This document shows, piece by piece, positions 1-7,651 of a stretch of DNA of 32,960 nt. Position numbers and translations under genes: made by a program. Position 1 is the stretch's first letter. The number at the start of each line of letters is the position of its first letter. The DNA lies in NCBI GenBank assembly GCA_021776705.1, contig JAJFFL010000021.1:1-32960 (forward strand), read 5' to 3'. The notes beneath the pieces were generated by a model, which had not been told where the DNA came from, did not search any database, and was given only the letters and a program-made list of their open reading frames with translations. Source of the DNA: Alphaproteobacteria bacterium. Lineage in GTDB: Bacteria; Pseudomonadota; Alphaproteobacteria; Caulobacterales; Maricaulaceae.

Positions 1-1
1 C

Positions 2-652
2 GAAACCGCGGCGGAAAACGTTCGGCGCGAGGGCGCGACCGTCGTCGCCGTCGCGATCGACGGCCGGGTGGAGGGCCTCATCGCCGTCGCCGATCCGGTG
101 AAGGCGAGCGCCCAGGACGCGGTCGACGCGCTGCACGAGGCTGGAGTGCGGCTGGTGATGATGACCGGCGACAACCGATCGGCCGCCGAGGCGGTGGGCC
201 GGACGCTCGGCATCGACGAAATTCACGCCGAGGTGCTGCCTGAGGAAAAGTCCCGCGTCGTCGAAACCCTTCGCGCCGAGGGCCGCGTCGTCGCCATGGC
301 CGGCGACGGAGTCAACGACGCCCCCGCCCTCGCCGCAGCCGATGTCGGGATCGCCATGGGCACCGGCGCGGACGTGGCCATGGAGACGGCCGGCGTGACT
401 CTGGTGAAGGGCGACCTCGCCGCCTTGGCGCGCGCCCGACGCCTGTCCAAGGCGACGATGACCAACATCCGCCAAAACCTGTTTTTCGCTTTCGCCTACA
501 ACGCTCTCGGCGTCCCGGTCGCGGCCGGAATGCTTTATCCGCTGACCGGATGGTTGCTGAGCCCGATGATCGCGGCTGCGGCCATGTCGGCGTCGTCGGT
601 GTCGGTGATACTTAACGCCGCGCGGCTGTCGCGGGTGAAGCTGGAGAGGTAA
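2..652 (+). CDS. copA: Heavy-metal (Cu+) P1B-type ATPase, C-terminal part
   Basis: This is the last 216 residues of an inner-membrane P-type ATPase; the start lies before the window, and the frame is open from base 2. The ATP-binding and hinge motifs MTGDN and [10 protein letters not shown] are intact, and two C-terminal membrane segments follow. The segment with FAYNALGVP and the last segment with [15 protein letters not shown] carry the YN and MxxSS signatures typical of P1B-1 copper exporters, so Cu(I)/Ag(I) export is the likely role. The N-terminal metal-binding domains, CPC motif and DKTG phosphorylation site are not in view. The DUF411 gene and mer genes downstream fit a metal-resistance block. 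Confidence 0.93.
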   Translation, partial: ETAAENVRREGATVVAVAIDGRVEGLIAVADPVKASAQDAVDALHEAGVRLVMMTGDNRSAAEAVGRTLGIDEIHAEVLPEEKSRVVETLRAEGRVVAMAGDGVNDAPALAAADVGIAMGTGADVAMETAGVTLVKGDLAALARARRLSKATMTNIRQNLFFAFAYNALGVPVAAGMLYPLTGWLLSPMIAAAAMSASSVSVILNAARLSRVKLER

Positions 653-719
653 GATCTGCAGCGAATGGTTGCGCGCCGCCGCACAAGATCGATGATTGAA
701 GCTCTACGGGAGGTCACGA

Positions 720-1166
720 ATGACGCGCCTAAGCCGCCGCACTCTGATCGGCGCCGCGATCGCCGGCGCAGCGTTCGCACGCCCGGTTTTCGCCGCGGTC
801 CCGGAGCTGACCGTCTACAAATCGCCCTCGTGCGGATGCTGCGGCGACTGGGTGGCGCACGTGCGCGACGCCGGATTCTCGGTCCGCGTCGAACATGTCG
901 ACGACCTGATCCCGATCAAGGAGCGATTCGGCGTGCCGCCGGAGCTCGACGCCTGTCACACCGCCATGATCGACGGCTTCGTCGTCGAAGGCCACGTACC
1001 GGCGCGCGAGATCGTGCGCCTGCTCGACGAGCGGCCCGACGCGATCGGCCTCGCCGTTCCCGGCATGCCTCTCGGCTCTCCTGGCATGGAGCAAGGCGAC
1101 GCCGCCGAGCCCTTCGACGTGATCCTGTTTGCGGCGACCGAGCGCCGCGTTTACGCGCGGTACTAG
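720..1166 (+). CDS. DUF411 periplasmic metal-binding protein
   Basis: This 148-aa protein is exported, probably by Tat: SRRTLIGAAIAGAAFA is a twin-arginine-like signal ending near an AFA/VFA cleavage site. The mature part opens with TVYKSPSCGCCGDW, the CxCC motif at the start of DUF411 proteins, and continues with the family features HTAMIDGFVVEGHVPA and GLAVPGMPLGSPGMEQ. DUF411 genes usually sit beside copper or other heavy-metal resistance genes and are thought to bind metal in the periplasm. The ATG at 720 is chosen over the upstream start at 696 because GGGAGG lies 6-7 bases before it and the signal peptide begins there. It follows the copper ATPase by 67 bp and is probably co-transcribed. 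Confidence 0.9.
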   Translation: MTRLSRRTLIGAAIAGAAFARPVFAAVPELTVYKSPSCGCCGDWVAHVRDAGFSVRVEHVDDLIPIKERFGVPPELDACHTAMIDGFVVEGHVPAREIVRLLDERPDAIGLAVPGMPLGSPGMEQGDAAEPFDVILFAATERRVYARY

Positions 1167-1461
1167 ACGCCCCTCACCCCGGGTTCGGAAACGCGATCTG
1201 CGATCGCAAGCCGGCCTGCCTTTCGCGGACGTCAAAGGCGTTTGCGTCGGCCGGCTTCCGGCCGCGGCTTATGATGATTTCGGCGCTTTCTACTGGAATC
1301 CGCGCCGCGACCGGTTCTGCGTCCGGTCTCCTGAATCCGCGACATCCTGCGCGCGCGTGATCCAGCTTCGATCACGAACAGTTTAGACGCTGAGCCCAAT
1401 TCGCCCTTGAACCTGTAGCCACTACAGATCGTATCGTCGGATCGGTGGTGAGGAACGGTTG
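1167..1461 (+). other. Intergenic region upstream of mer, no merR
   Basis: This 295-bp gap separates the DUF411 gene from merT. No ORF in it looks like MerR on either strand; the listed ORFs have no family resemblance. A 7-bp perfect stem with a 3-nt loop (CGGCCGG/CCGGCCG, about 1248-1264) may help end upstream transcription but lacks a T-run. The 3' end holds the MerR-type promoter listed separately. Confidence 0.6.
1407..1437 (+). promoter_or_regulatory. MerR-family-type promoter/operator of merTPA
   Basis: TTGAAC (-35) and TATCGT (-10) are separated by 19 bp, the long spacer diagnostic of MerR-family activated promoters. Inside the spacer lies a perfect dyad, CTGTAG-CCA-CTACAG. The half-sites resemble CadR/PbrR-like operators more than the classical Tn501 mer operator (recalled consensus, not searched). 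It lies about 25 bp upstream of the merT start, so metal-responsive control of merTPA is likely. The regulator must be encoded outside the window. Confidence 0.75.
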
Positions 1462-1857
1462 ATGGAAAACTCAGAAACGAGTGCGGCGAGTTCCTTGGTT
1501 CCGACCCCGGCGGACTCCGGCGACTCATGGTTGGCGACAGGCGGAGTTCTGGGAGCGTTGCTCGCGTCTTCGTGCTGCATTCTGCCGCTCGCGCTCGTGC
1601 TGACAGGGGCAAGCGGCGCATGGATCGGCAGCTTGACCGCGCTGGAGCCCTACAAGCCGTACTTCATCCTCGGCACGTCCGTATTCTTGGCGGCGGGGTT
1701 TTGGCACGTCTACGTCAGGCGCCGGCCGGAGTGCGAGCCGGACTCCTATTGCGCCAAGCCGAAGTCCCGCCTCTTCACCCAAATCGCCCTGTGGGCGGCG
1801 ACCGGACTGGTTCTCGCCGCGGCGACGATCGATCTGTGGGCGCCGCTGTTTTACTGA
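1462..1857 (+). CDS. merT: Mercuric ion transport protein MerT
   Basis: MerT is an inner-membrane protein that takes Hg(II) from periplasmic MerP and passes it to cytosolic MerA. This 131-aa protein has three predicted membrane segments. The first contains LASSCCILPLALV with the vicinal cysteine pair that is the hallmark of MerT, and the loop after segment 2 has a further two cysteines (RRPECEPDSYCAK) in the expected place. The ATG at 1462 has GAGGA seven bases upstream; the ORF track start at 1459 is an adjacent TTG. The stop overlaps the ribosome binding site of merP (TGAGGA), so the genes are tightly coupled. Confidence 0.95.
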   Translation: MENSETSAASSLVPTPADSGDSWLATGGVLGALLASSCCILPLALVLTGASGAWIGSLTALEPYKPYFILGTSVFLAAGFWHVYVRRRPECEPDSYCAKPKSRLFTQIALWAATGLVLAAATIDLWAPLFY

Positions 1858-1868
1858 GGAGAGTTCAA

Positions 1869-2267
1869 ATGAAGAAATTCGCCGCACCGCTCGCTCTCGG
1901 ATTGGCGTTGTCGATCTCCGGAGCCGCGATCGCTTTGCCTTCGTCCAGCGTCGAGGCGAGCGCGCTTGGCGCCGTCAAGGCGGACACCCGGACGGTCACT
2001 TTCGAAATTGAAAACATGACATGCGCGATGTGCCCTGTGACGGTTCGCACCGCGATGAAGCGCGTCGACGGCGTGCGGTCGGTTGACGTCGACTTCGACA
2101 ATAAAACCGCCGTGGTGGTGTTCGACCCCGACGTCACGACAGCCGAATTGATTGCGCAAGCGTCCACCGACGTTGGATATCCGGCCTATACGCTGGGCGC
2201 AGAACGCGAAGAGTCGGACGCCGGCGTCGGCCACGAGCAAGATCCTTCTGAAGATCACGACCATTGA
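1869..2267 (+). CDS. merP: Periplasmic mercury-binding protein MerP, C-terminally extended
   Basis: MerP is the periplasmic Hg(II) scavenger that feeds MerT. The 132-aa product begins with a Sec signal peptide (MKKFAAPLALGLALSISGAAIA). It then carries one heavy-metal-associated domain with MTCAMCPVTV, the two-cysteine Hg site, at about residues 55-64. It is longer than the usual ~91-aa MerP: there is an extra linker before the domain and an acidic, His-containing tail (EEDHDH-like: SEDHDH at the end) that might bind metal, which is inference. The long ORF from 1527 is a read-through of the same frame; the ATG at 1869 has GAGGA eight bases upstream. The stop overlaps the merA start. Confidence 0.94.
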   Translation: MKKFAAPLALGLALSISGAAIALPSSSVEASALGAVKADTRTVTFEIENMTCAMCPVTVRTAMKRVDGVRSVDVDFDNKTAVVVFDPDVTTAELIAQASTDVGYPAYTLGAEREESDAGVGHEQDPSEDHDH

Positions 2268-3736
2268 CCCGTCCTCGCGCACAAATTGAAAAACCGAATG
2301 GAGAGCCGATTTTGGCCGACGGTTGCAAAAACGCTGGAGAAAATCGCTACGATCTCATCGTGGTTGGGGCCGGCTCCGCCGGTTTTTCAGCTTCGATCAC
2401 GGCCGCGGAACAGGGCGCGCGGGTCGCCCTTATCGGTTTCGGAACCATCGGCGGAACCTGCGTGAATGTCGGTTGCGTGCCGTCAAAGACAATGATCCGC
2501 GCCGCCGAAGCGCTTCACGGCGCGCGTGCGGCCGGCCGTTTTCACGGCATATCCGGTGACGCGCATGTCGACGACTGGTCGGCGATCGTCGCTCACAAAG
2601 ACGAACTCGTGACGAACCTCCGACAGCACAAATATATCGACCTCTTGAGCGCCTACGACGGGATCAATTATTTCGAGGGGGCGGCGCGCCTCGTCGAAGG
2701 GGGCGTCGCCGTCGGAGATCGGCGCTTCGACGCCGACAAAATCATTGTCGCGACGGGCGCGTCGCCGTCGCTGCCGGACATTCCGGGTCTCGACACGACT
2801 CCCTACCTGACCAGCACCTCGGCGTTGGAGCTGCCTCAACTCCCACGCTCGCTCGTCGTCGTCGGCGGCGGCTACCTCGGCTGCGAGCTCGCTCAAATGT
2901 TTTCGCGTTCGGGATGCGCGGTATCGCTCGTGACACGAAGCCGCCTGCTGCCGGAAGCCGAGCCGGAGATTTCCGACGCGCTCGAAACGTACCTCGTCGC
3001 GGAGGGCGTCAACGTTCGACGCGGGCTCTCGTATGTCGAGGCCGCCAAGTCAGACGCCGGCGTGGCGCTCACCATCGCCATCGATGGTGCGAACGAAACT
3101 CTCCACGCCGAGCAGATGCTTCTGACAACCGGCCGCCGCCCCAACACGAAATCGCTCGGTCTCATGGAAGCCGGTGTTGAAATGCTTCCAAACGGCGGAA
3201 TCGTCGTTGATGAGCGGATGCGCACGAATCTGCGCGGCGTCTACGCGGCTGGAGACGTTACGGGGCGCGATCAATTCGTCTACATGGCCGCGTACGGAGC
3301 CAAGTTGGCCGCCAAAAACGCGCTCAACAGCAATTCTCACGCTTATGAAAATGCGGCGATGCCGTGGGTCGTCTTCACGGATCCGCACGTCGCCGGCGCC
3401 GGCCTTTCGGAAGCGCAGGCGCGGGCGGCCGGCCACAGCGTCAAAACGTCGATCGCCTCCCTTTACCAAGTGCCGCGGGCTCTGGCGGCGCGCGACACGC
3501 GGGGGCTCATCAAGCTCGTCGCCGACGCCGACACCGACCGATTGCTCGGCGGGCAGCTGATCGCCCCAGAGGGCGCCGACTCGATTCAAACAATCGTGCT
3601 GGCGCTGAAACACAACATGACCGCGACGGCGTTGGGAGAGACGATCTTTCCCTATTTGACGACGGTCGAAGGGCTGAAACTCGCGGCTCAAGGCTTTGGC
3701 AAAGACGTGACGAAACTGTCCTGTTGCGCCGGATAA
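2264..3736 (+). CDS. merA: Mercuric reductase MerA without N-terminal HMA domain
   Basis: MerA is the cytosolic FAD-dependent disulfide oxidoreductase that uses NADPH to reduce Hg(II) to volatile Hg(0). The FAD-binding motif DLIVVGAGSAGFSA, the redox active site GGTCVNVGCVPSK (about residues 63-75), the NAD(P) motif VVVGGGYLGCELAQ and the dimerisation domain are all present. The protein ends in LSCCAG, the vicinal cysteine pair at 487-488 that delivers Hg to the active site and distinguishes MerA from lipoamide dehydrogenase. At 490 aa it lacks the N-terminal MerP-like domain of many MerA proteins. The TTG at 2264 overlaps the merP stop; the TTG at 2312 is an alternative, and no ATG is in frame before the FAD motif. 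Confidence 0.96.
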   Translation: MTRPRAQIEKPNGEPILADGCKNAGENRYDLIVVGAGSAGFSASITAAEQGARVALIGFGTIGGTCVNVGCVPSKTMIRAAEALHGARAAGRFHGISGDAHVDDWSAIVAHKDELVTNLRQHKYIDLLSAYDGINYFEGAARLVEGGVAVGDRRFDADKIIVATGASPSLPDIPGLDTTPYLTSTSALELPQLPRSLVVVGGGYLGCELAQMFSRSGCAVSLVTRSRLLPEAEPEISDALETYLVAEGVNVRRGLSYVEAAKSDAGVALTIAIDGANETLHAEQMLLTTGRRPNTKSLGLMEAGVEMLPNGGIVVDERMRTNLRGVYAAGDVTGRDQFVYMAAYGAKLAAKNALNSNSHAYENAAMPWVVFTDPHVAGAGLSEAQARAAGHSVKTSIASLYQVPRALAARDTRGLIKLVADADTDRLLGGQLIAPEGADSIQTIVLALKHNMTATALGETIFPYLTTVEGLKLAAQGFGKDVTKLSCCAG

Positions 3737-3756
3737 ACCAGGAGCGCATCCCAGCC

Positions 3757-3822
3757 ATGGCGACCACCGATCTCAGACTTCGAGAACCTGGACTGCCCCC
3801 CGCAAGGTGGCCGGTGAGCTGA
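3757..3822 (+). pseudogene. 5' stub of a gene interrupted by the IS element
   Basis: An ATG at 3757 follows AGGAG (3740-3744) 20 bp after merA. It starts MATTDLRLREP and then runs into the left inverted repeat of the IS at 3789, ending at a TGA inside the element after 21 codons. The good ribosome binding site and position suggest that a fourth mer-operon gene was cut here. Only about 11 native residues remain, too few to identify it, and no matching remainder was seen right of the IS. Confidence 0.45.
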
Positions 3823-3854
3823 GGTAGAGTTGGGCTTCAGATTTGGAGCTGAAC

Positions 3855-4133
3855 ATGCCGAGAAAGCGTTATTCCCCTGAGGAGATCATCGCGACGCTGC
3901 GCGAGACCGAGGTGCGGTTGAGCCGAGGCGAGAGCGTGGGCGCGATCTGCCGCGTCTTGTCGATCTCCGAGCAAAGCTACCACCGCCGGCGTCGCGAGTA
4001 CGGCGGGCTGAAGGTCGATCAAGCCAAGCGGTTGAAGGATCTCGAACGTGAGAATCAGCGGCTGCGTCGCGCCGTCTCCGATCTCACTCTGGACGCTGTG
4101 ATCTTGAAGGAAGCGGCGCGGGGAAACTTCTAA
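3855..4133 (+). CDS. IS3-family transposase OrfA
   Basis: This 92-aa protein has the HTH of IS3-family OrfA (RKRYSPEEIIATLRETEVRLSRG) followed by a leucine-zipper-like stretch (LKDLERENQRLRRAVSDLTLD), typical of the IS407/IS51-like group. The ATG at 3855 is chosen; the listed start at 3843 is an upstream TTG. It ends KEAARGNF just where orfB begins in the -1 frame, so an OrfAB fusion by programmed frameshift near 4120-4135 is expected, as known for this family. Confidence 0.92.
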   Translation: MPRKRYSPEEIIATLRETEVRLSRGESVGAICRVLSISEQSYHRRRREYGGLKVDQAKRLKDLERENQRLRRAVSDLTLDAVILKEAARGNF

Positions 4134-4165
4134 GCCCCTCGCGCCGGCGCGCCTGCGTCGACCAC

Positions 4166-5023
4166 GTGGTGAGCGAGCACGGCGTCTCTCTGAGCCGGGC
4201 TTGCCGCGTCGTCGGCCAGCACCGTTCGACCCAACGCAAGACGCCGCGGGGCCGGAGCGATGAGCCGGCGTTGACCAAGGCCATCATTCGTCTGGCCGAG
4301 CGTTACGGTCGCTTCGGCTATCGGCCCATCACGGCGCTGCCGAACGCGGAAGGCTGGGCGGTGGACGTCAAGCGGGTCTATCGCATCTGGCGACGCGAGG
4401 GGCAGAAAGCGCCAAGAAAACAACCAAAACGCGGACGGCTGTGGCTCGCGGACGGGTCATGCGTGCGGCTGAGGCCGCGGCGCCCCAACCACGTCTGGTC
4501 CTACGACTTCGTCCAGGATCGAACCCACGACGGCAAAGTCTACCGCATGCTCTGCGTCATCGACGAGCACACGCGGGAATGCCTGGCGATCAAGGTTGAC
4601 CGGCGGCTCAACGCGCGAGCCGTGCTGGAGACGTTGGCGGATCTCTTCGTCCGACACGGTCCGCCCGAACACATACGCTCCGACAACGGACCGGAATTCA
4701 TCGCGATTGCGTTGCGTGACTGGCTCACACGGCTCGGCGTGAAGACGCTGTACATCGAGTCCGGTTCTCCGTGGGAGAACGGTTACTGCGAGAGCTTCAA
4801 TTCCAAGCTCCGCGACGAGCTCCTGAACGGGGAGATTTTCTATTCGCTAAAGGAAGCTCAAGTGCTGATCGAATGGTGGCGAACCCACGACAATCGGCTG
4901 CGACCGCACTCGTCGCTCGGTTATCGTCCGCCGGCTCCGAGCGCCGTCTTGCCCCGATCACCTCGACCGCCGTACGGTGCGCTCGCGTTGGCGAGACCGC
5001 CGTCGCAAACCGCCGGAATCTAA
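4166..5023 (+). CDS. IS3-family transposase OrfB (DDE catalytic part)
   Basis: OrfB supplies the catalytic domain of the transposase. The DDE triad is visible: WSYDFVQD (first Asp), IRSDNGPEF (second Asp) and PWENGYCESFNSKLRDELL (Glu). An upstream helical region with SRACRVVGQHRSTQR is usual for the group. The GTG at 4166 is the first listed start, but the frame is open further upstream and the protein is probably made mainly as an OrfAB fusion from 3855. The reading frame is intact through 5023, although the IS right end just beyond it is damaged. Confidence 0.92.
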   Translation: MVSEHGVSLSRACRVVGQHRSTQRKTPRGRSDEPALTKAIIRLAERYGRFGYRPITALPNAEGWAVDVKRVYRIWRREGQKAPRKQPKRGRLWLADGSCVRLRPRRPNHVWSYDFVQDRTHDGKVYRMLCVIDEHTRECLAIKVDRRLNARAVLETLADLFVRHGPPEHIRSDNGPEFIAIALRDWLTRLGVKTLYIESGSPWENGYCESFNSKLRDELLNGEIFYSLKEAQVLIEWWRTHDNRLRPHSSLGYRPPAPSAVLPRSPRPPYGALALARPPSQTAGI

Positions 5024-5048
5024 CTTCGTGCTCTCTGGCCACCTCGAA

Positions 5049-5171
5049 GGCGCAGGTCCCCCCATCGCCCCCTCGACATGTCGTGGCCCCGGATCGATTG
5101 GGGCCGCAGGAATTATTTCCATCCTTTCAAAAAAGGCAATTCTATTCGCCAACACCGCGTGCGAGACGATG
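5049..5171 (-). repeat. 123-bp copy (1) of the TIR-gene promoter/5' end
   Basis: These 123 bases match 30898-31020 with four substitutions and no gap. On the minus strand they contain the same candidate promoter (TTGCCT, 17 bp, ATAATT), the GGCCCC/GGGGCC dyad, the GAGGGGG ribosome binding site, an ATG and six codons (MGGPAP). They then run antisense into the IS right end. The piece is thus an orphaned 5' end of the TIR membrane gene, joined to the IS at a GG shared by both sequences. The substitutions fall in the region upstream of the ATG. Confidence 0.9.
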
Positions 5172-5190
5172 CATACGTGCATGCAATTGA

Positions 5191-5613
5191 TCAATACTTT
5201 GGTTCCATCGCTGCGAAATCTCTCACTTGCTCCAGTCCACCCATGTCCATTCCCCACATGGGTTCGTCTATGGCGTTGAGGCTCTTTTCTTCGAAGACTA
5301 CGAAGACGGCAACGCCTATGTGGATGAGACCTGGGGCGACCGCGACGGCCCCACGCACACGATGCAGAGGCAGCTTCGGCTGATGTTCGACCGGCTCAGG
5401 TTGCGGCCTGACGACGTTCTCAGCGGCGTATTTGTACCCTTCCGGAGCCCGACCTGGGCCGCCCTTCGCGGCATGGGCGGCGACAAGGCCAAGCGCTTGG
5501 CGGAGCTGGCGGCAGCGGCGGCTGCGCCGGGTTTGACGTTCCGAGACGCACTCAATCGCATTAAGAATCGATTGACCGGATTTGGCCGCGACCTCAATTC
5601 ACCCCACCGATGA
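5191..5613 (+). pseudogene. 5'-truncated gene fragment, possibly uracil-DNA-glycosylase-like
   Basis: A frame open from 5191 to 5613 encodes about 128 residues from a possible TTG at 5227. The middle part reads like genuine protein: GFVYGVEALFFEDYEDGNAY, then MQRQLRLMFDRLRLRPDDV and GVFVPFRSPTWAAL. The arrangement of an amphipathic helix before a (N/F)VPFRSP-like strand recalls uncharacterised UDG-superfamily proteins, but this is a weak recollection. No good start or ribosome binding site is visible and the fragment sits against the rearrangement scar, so I treat it as a remnant. Confidence 0.4.
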
Positions 5614-5743
5614 ATTCTGATTCATGCCCTGAGCGCATCGACTCAAAACCCTCTCGGCATTTCAGTTCGCGACGTCGATCCGCGAACTTCCGACTTGCAC
5701 AGGCCGCGTCAGGCGCGGTCGTCTTGAACCGGAAGAACGATAC

Positions 5744-6220
5744 ATGTTGAACCTCAAGAAAACCGCTATCTACTTATCGGCCTGCGTCGCCGCCGTTTCT
5801 CTCACGACCGCCCCCGCCGTCGCTGACGAGTGCCCCGTCGACCAAGTTCGCGCCAATGCAACGCCGGCCGGCCCGAGCGCCCCTTCTGGCGTCACCGACG
5901 AAGTCATCGCCTCGATAGATCTTGGCCAAGGCTATGGAGTTCCGGGCCGTCTTCTTCGTATGCGTCGGATTGAGATCGATCCGGGCGGCATCGTGCCGTG
6001 GCACGCCCACAATGAGCGGCCGGCCAACATTTATGTGATCGAAGGATCGGTTACTGAATATCGGAGCAATTGCGCCGTTCCGCTTGACCACTCCGCCGGC
6101 GACGTCGTGTCCGAGTCTGGCGAAATCTCACATTGGTGGAGAAACAACAGCGGCGAAACCGCTCTGCTGATCTCCGCTGATCTTCTCCCGCCCGCGAAGG
6201 ACGAAGACGCGACCAACTGA
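5744..6220 (+). CDS. Secreted cupin-domain protein
   Basis: This 158-aa protein has a Sec signal peptide (LSACVAAVSLTTAPAVA, cleavage near ADE) and a single cupin barrel. Cupin motif 1 is seen as PGGIVPWHAHNERPANIYVIEGS, with His residues placed for metal binding. The second half (SAGDVVSESGEISHWWRN) supplies a histidine of motif 2. The substrate is unknown; periplasmic location is inferred from the signal. GGAAGAA precedes the ATG by six bases. A strong intrinsic terminator follows, so it is probably monocistronic. Confidence 0.85.
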   Translation: MLNLKKTAIYLSACVAAVSLTTAPAVADECPVDQVRANATPAGPSAPSGVTDEVIASIDLGQGYGVPGRLLRMRRIEIDPGGIVPWHAHNERPANIYVIEGSVTEYRSNCAVPLDHSAGDVVSESGEISHWWRNNSGETALLISADLLPPAKDEDATN

Positions 6221-6270
6221 CGGACGCCCTCTCCGTCGCATTTCCCCTCGCGTCATTCGACCCTCGCCTT

Positions 6271-6319
6271 GGAGGCGCGGTCCGGGTTCCCCGCCGGAAC
6301 CGCGCCTCCTCCTTATTTT
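6271..6319 (+). terminator. Rho-independent terminator after the cupin gene
   Basis: GGAGGCGCGGT (6271-6281) pairs perfectly with ACCGCGCCTCC (6299-6309). The stem extends inward by CCGG/CCGG with a one-base bulge, and TCCTTATTTT follows. Stem stability and the T-rich tail make this a convincing intrinsic terminator between the cupin and MFS genes. Confidence 0.85.
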
Positions 6320-6332
6320 CGCAGGTGATCCC

Positions 6333-7568
6333 ATGCGCTTTGCGGCGTCCACGCGAATTGCGCCTTCCTTCCTGAACGCCGCAGCTCCGGCGCTCAGCCT
6401 TTTCATCATCGGCTTGACCGCGTTCCTCACTGTGGTGGATCTCTTCGCCACGCAGGCGATTTTGCCGTCGCTCACAGCGCACTACGGCGTGTCGCCGGCG
6501 GAGATGGGGGTCGCCGTAAACGCCAGCACGCTCGGCATGGCGATCTCCGGCCTTGCGACAGCTCTGTTCAGCCAAAAAATCAATCGTCGATACGGAATCG
6601 TCGCGAGCCTCGCATTGCTCGCCGTGCCGACGGCGCTGTTGGCGCACGCCCCGGATCTGACGACGTTTGCCGCCTTGCGCGTGGCCCAAGGCGTACTGAT
6701 GGCCTCAGCGTTCGCTCTCACTCTCGCCTATCTCGGCGAACGCTGCAGCGCCGCGGCCTCCGCCGGCGCCTTCGCCGCCTACATTACTGGAAACGTCGCC
6801 AGCAACCTCATCGGCCGGCTCATCGCCGCAGCGGCGGCCGGATCATTTGGGCTGGAATGGACATTTTACATGTTCGCCGCGTTGAACCTGCTCGGCGGCG
6901 CGCTTGTCTTCACGACGATTCGCGGAGTCAAAGCGATGCCCGGTCACGAAACGATGGCGAAAACGCCGTTGCAGACACTTGCCGCCCATCTGTCGAATCC
7001 TGAACTGCGAACGGCTTACGCCATCGGGTTCCTGATCCTTTTCGCGTTCATCGGAACCTTCACCTACGTAAATTTCGTACTTGTTCAGCCGCCGCTCGCG
7101 CTTGGAATGACCAGTCTCGGCGTCGTGTACTTCGTCTTCGCGCCGTCAATTCTATCGACACCGATCGCCGGTTCCGTGGTGAGGCGAATGGGGGCCCGTC
7201 GCGGATTGTGGATTGGTTTCGCCGTTGCGATTCTCGGATTGCCCGCGCTCTTGGCGTCAAACCTCTTCTTGATATTGGTCGGGATGGTGCTGATCGCCTG
7301 CGGCACGTTCTTCGCCCAAGCCGTCGCAACCGGTTTCGTTAGCCGAACCGCAACTGCGGACAGAGGCGCGGCGAGCGGATTGTACCTGTCGAGCTACTTT
7401 TCCGGCGGCCTTATCGGCAGCGCGGTGCTCGGCCAGCTTTATGACAAGGCCGGTTGGGCGGCCTGTGTGGGAGGCGTCGGCGCGGCGCTGGCGGCGGCGG
7501 CGGCCCTGTCGTCGCTGATCGGCGCGACACCGCGCGTCGCCGCCGTTGGAGCCGCATCGTCACCATAA
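6333..7568 (+). CDS. MFS transporter, 12 membrane segments
   Basis: This 411-aa inner-membrane protein has two sets of six hydrophobic segments around a central loop. It has MFS-type signatures such as SQKINRRYGIVASLALLAV between segments 2 and 3 and VVRRMGARRGLWIGFAVAI in the equivalent second-half position. The style is close to YnfM/AraJ-like drug or metabolite exporters. The substrate cannot be told. The ATG at 6333 follows AGGTGA with five-base spacing. The next gene, bdhA, lies 83 bp downstream with its own ribosome binding site. Confidence 0.85.
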   Translation: MRFAASTRIAPSFLNAAAPALSLFIIGLTAFLTVVDLFATQAILPSLTAHYGVSPAEMGVAVNASTLGMAISGLATALFSQKINRRYGIVASLALLAVPTALLAHAPDLTTFAALRVAQGVLMASAFALTLAYLGERCSAAASAGAFAAYITGNVASNLIGRLIAAAAAGSFGLEWTFYMFAALNLLGGALVFTTIRGVKAMPGHETMAKTPLQTLAAHLSNPELRTAYAIGFLILFAFIGTFTYVNFVLVQPPLALGMTSLGVVYFVFAPSILSTPIAGSVVRRMGARRGLWIGFAVAILGLPALLASNLFLILVGMVLIACGTFFAQAVATGFVSRTATADRGAASGLYLSSYFSGGLIGSAVLGQLYDKAGWAACVGGVGAALAAAAALSSLIGATPRVAAVGAASSP

Positions 7569-7651
7569 CCAATCAGCATTTCCGCGCAGCCCGAGCTGGG
7601 ATCAGTTTGGGCTCCAGCCCACGCACAAGTCGCCGAGTGAAGGAAACACAA

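Larger units (their letters stand above)
3789..5050 (+). mobile_element. IS3-family insertion sequence (IS407-like), right end damaged
   Basis: The element carries overlapping orfA and orfB with an IS3-type DDE transposase. The left inverted repeat begins TGGACTGCCCC at 3789 and includes GGTGGCC. The right end is GGCCACCTCGAAGG (5037-5050), which should continue GGCAGTCCA, as it does in the remnant at 31121-31129. Instead the sequence switches to the 123-bp TIR-gene 5' copy. The last ~9 bp of the right inverted repeat are therefore lost, no target duplication is recognisable, and the element may no longer transpose by itself. Subgroup assignment is from memory of end sequences and protein style. 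Confidence 0.88.
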
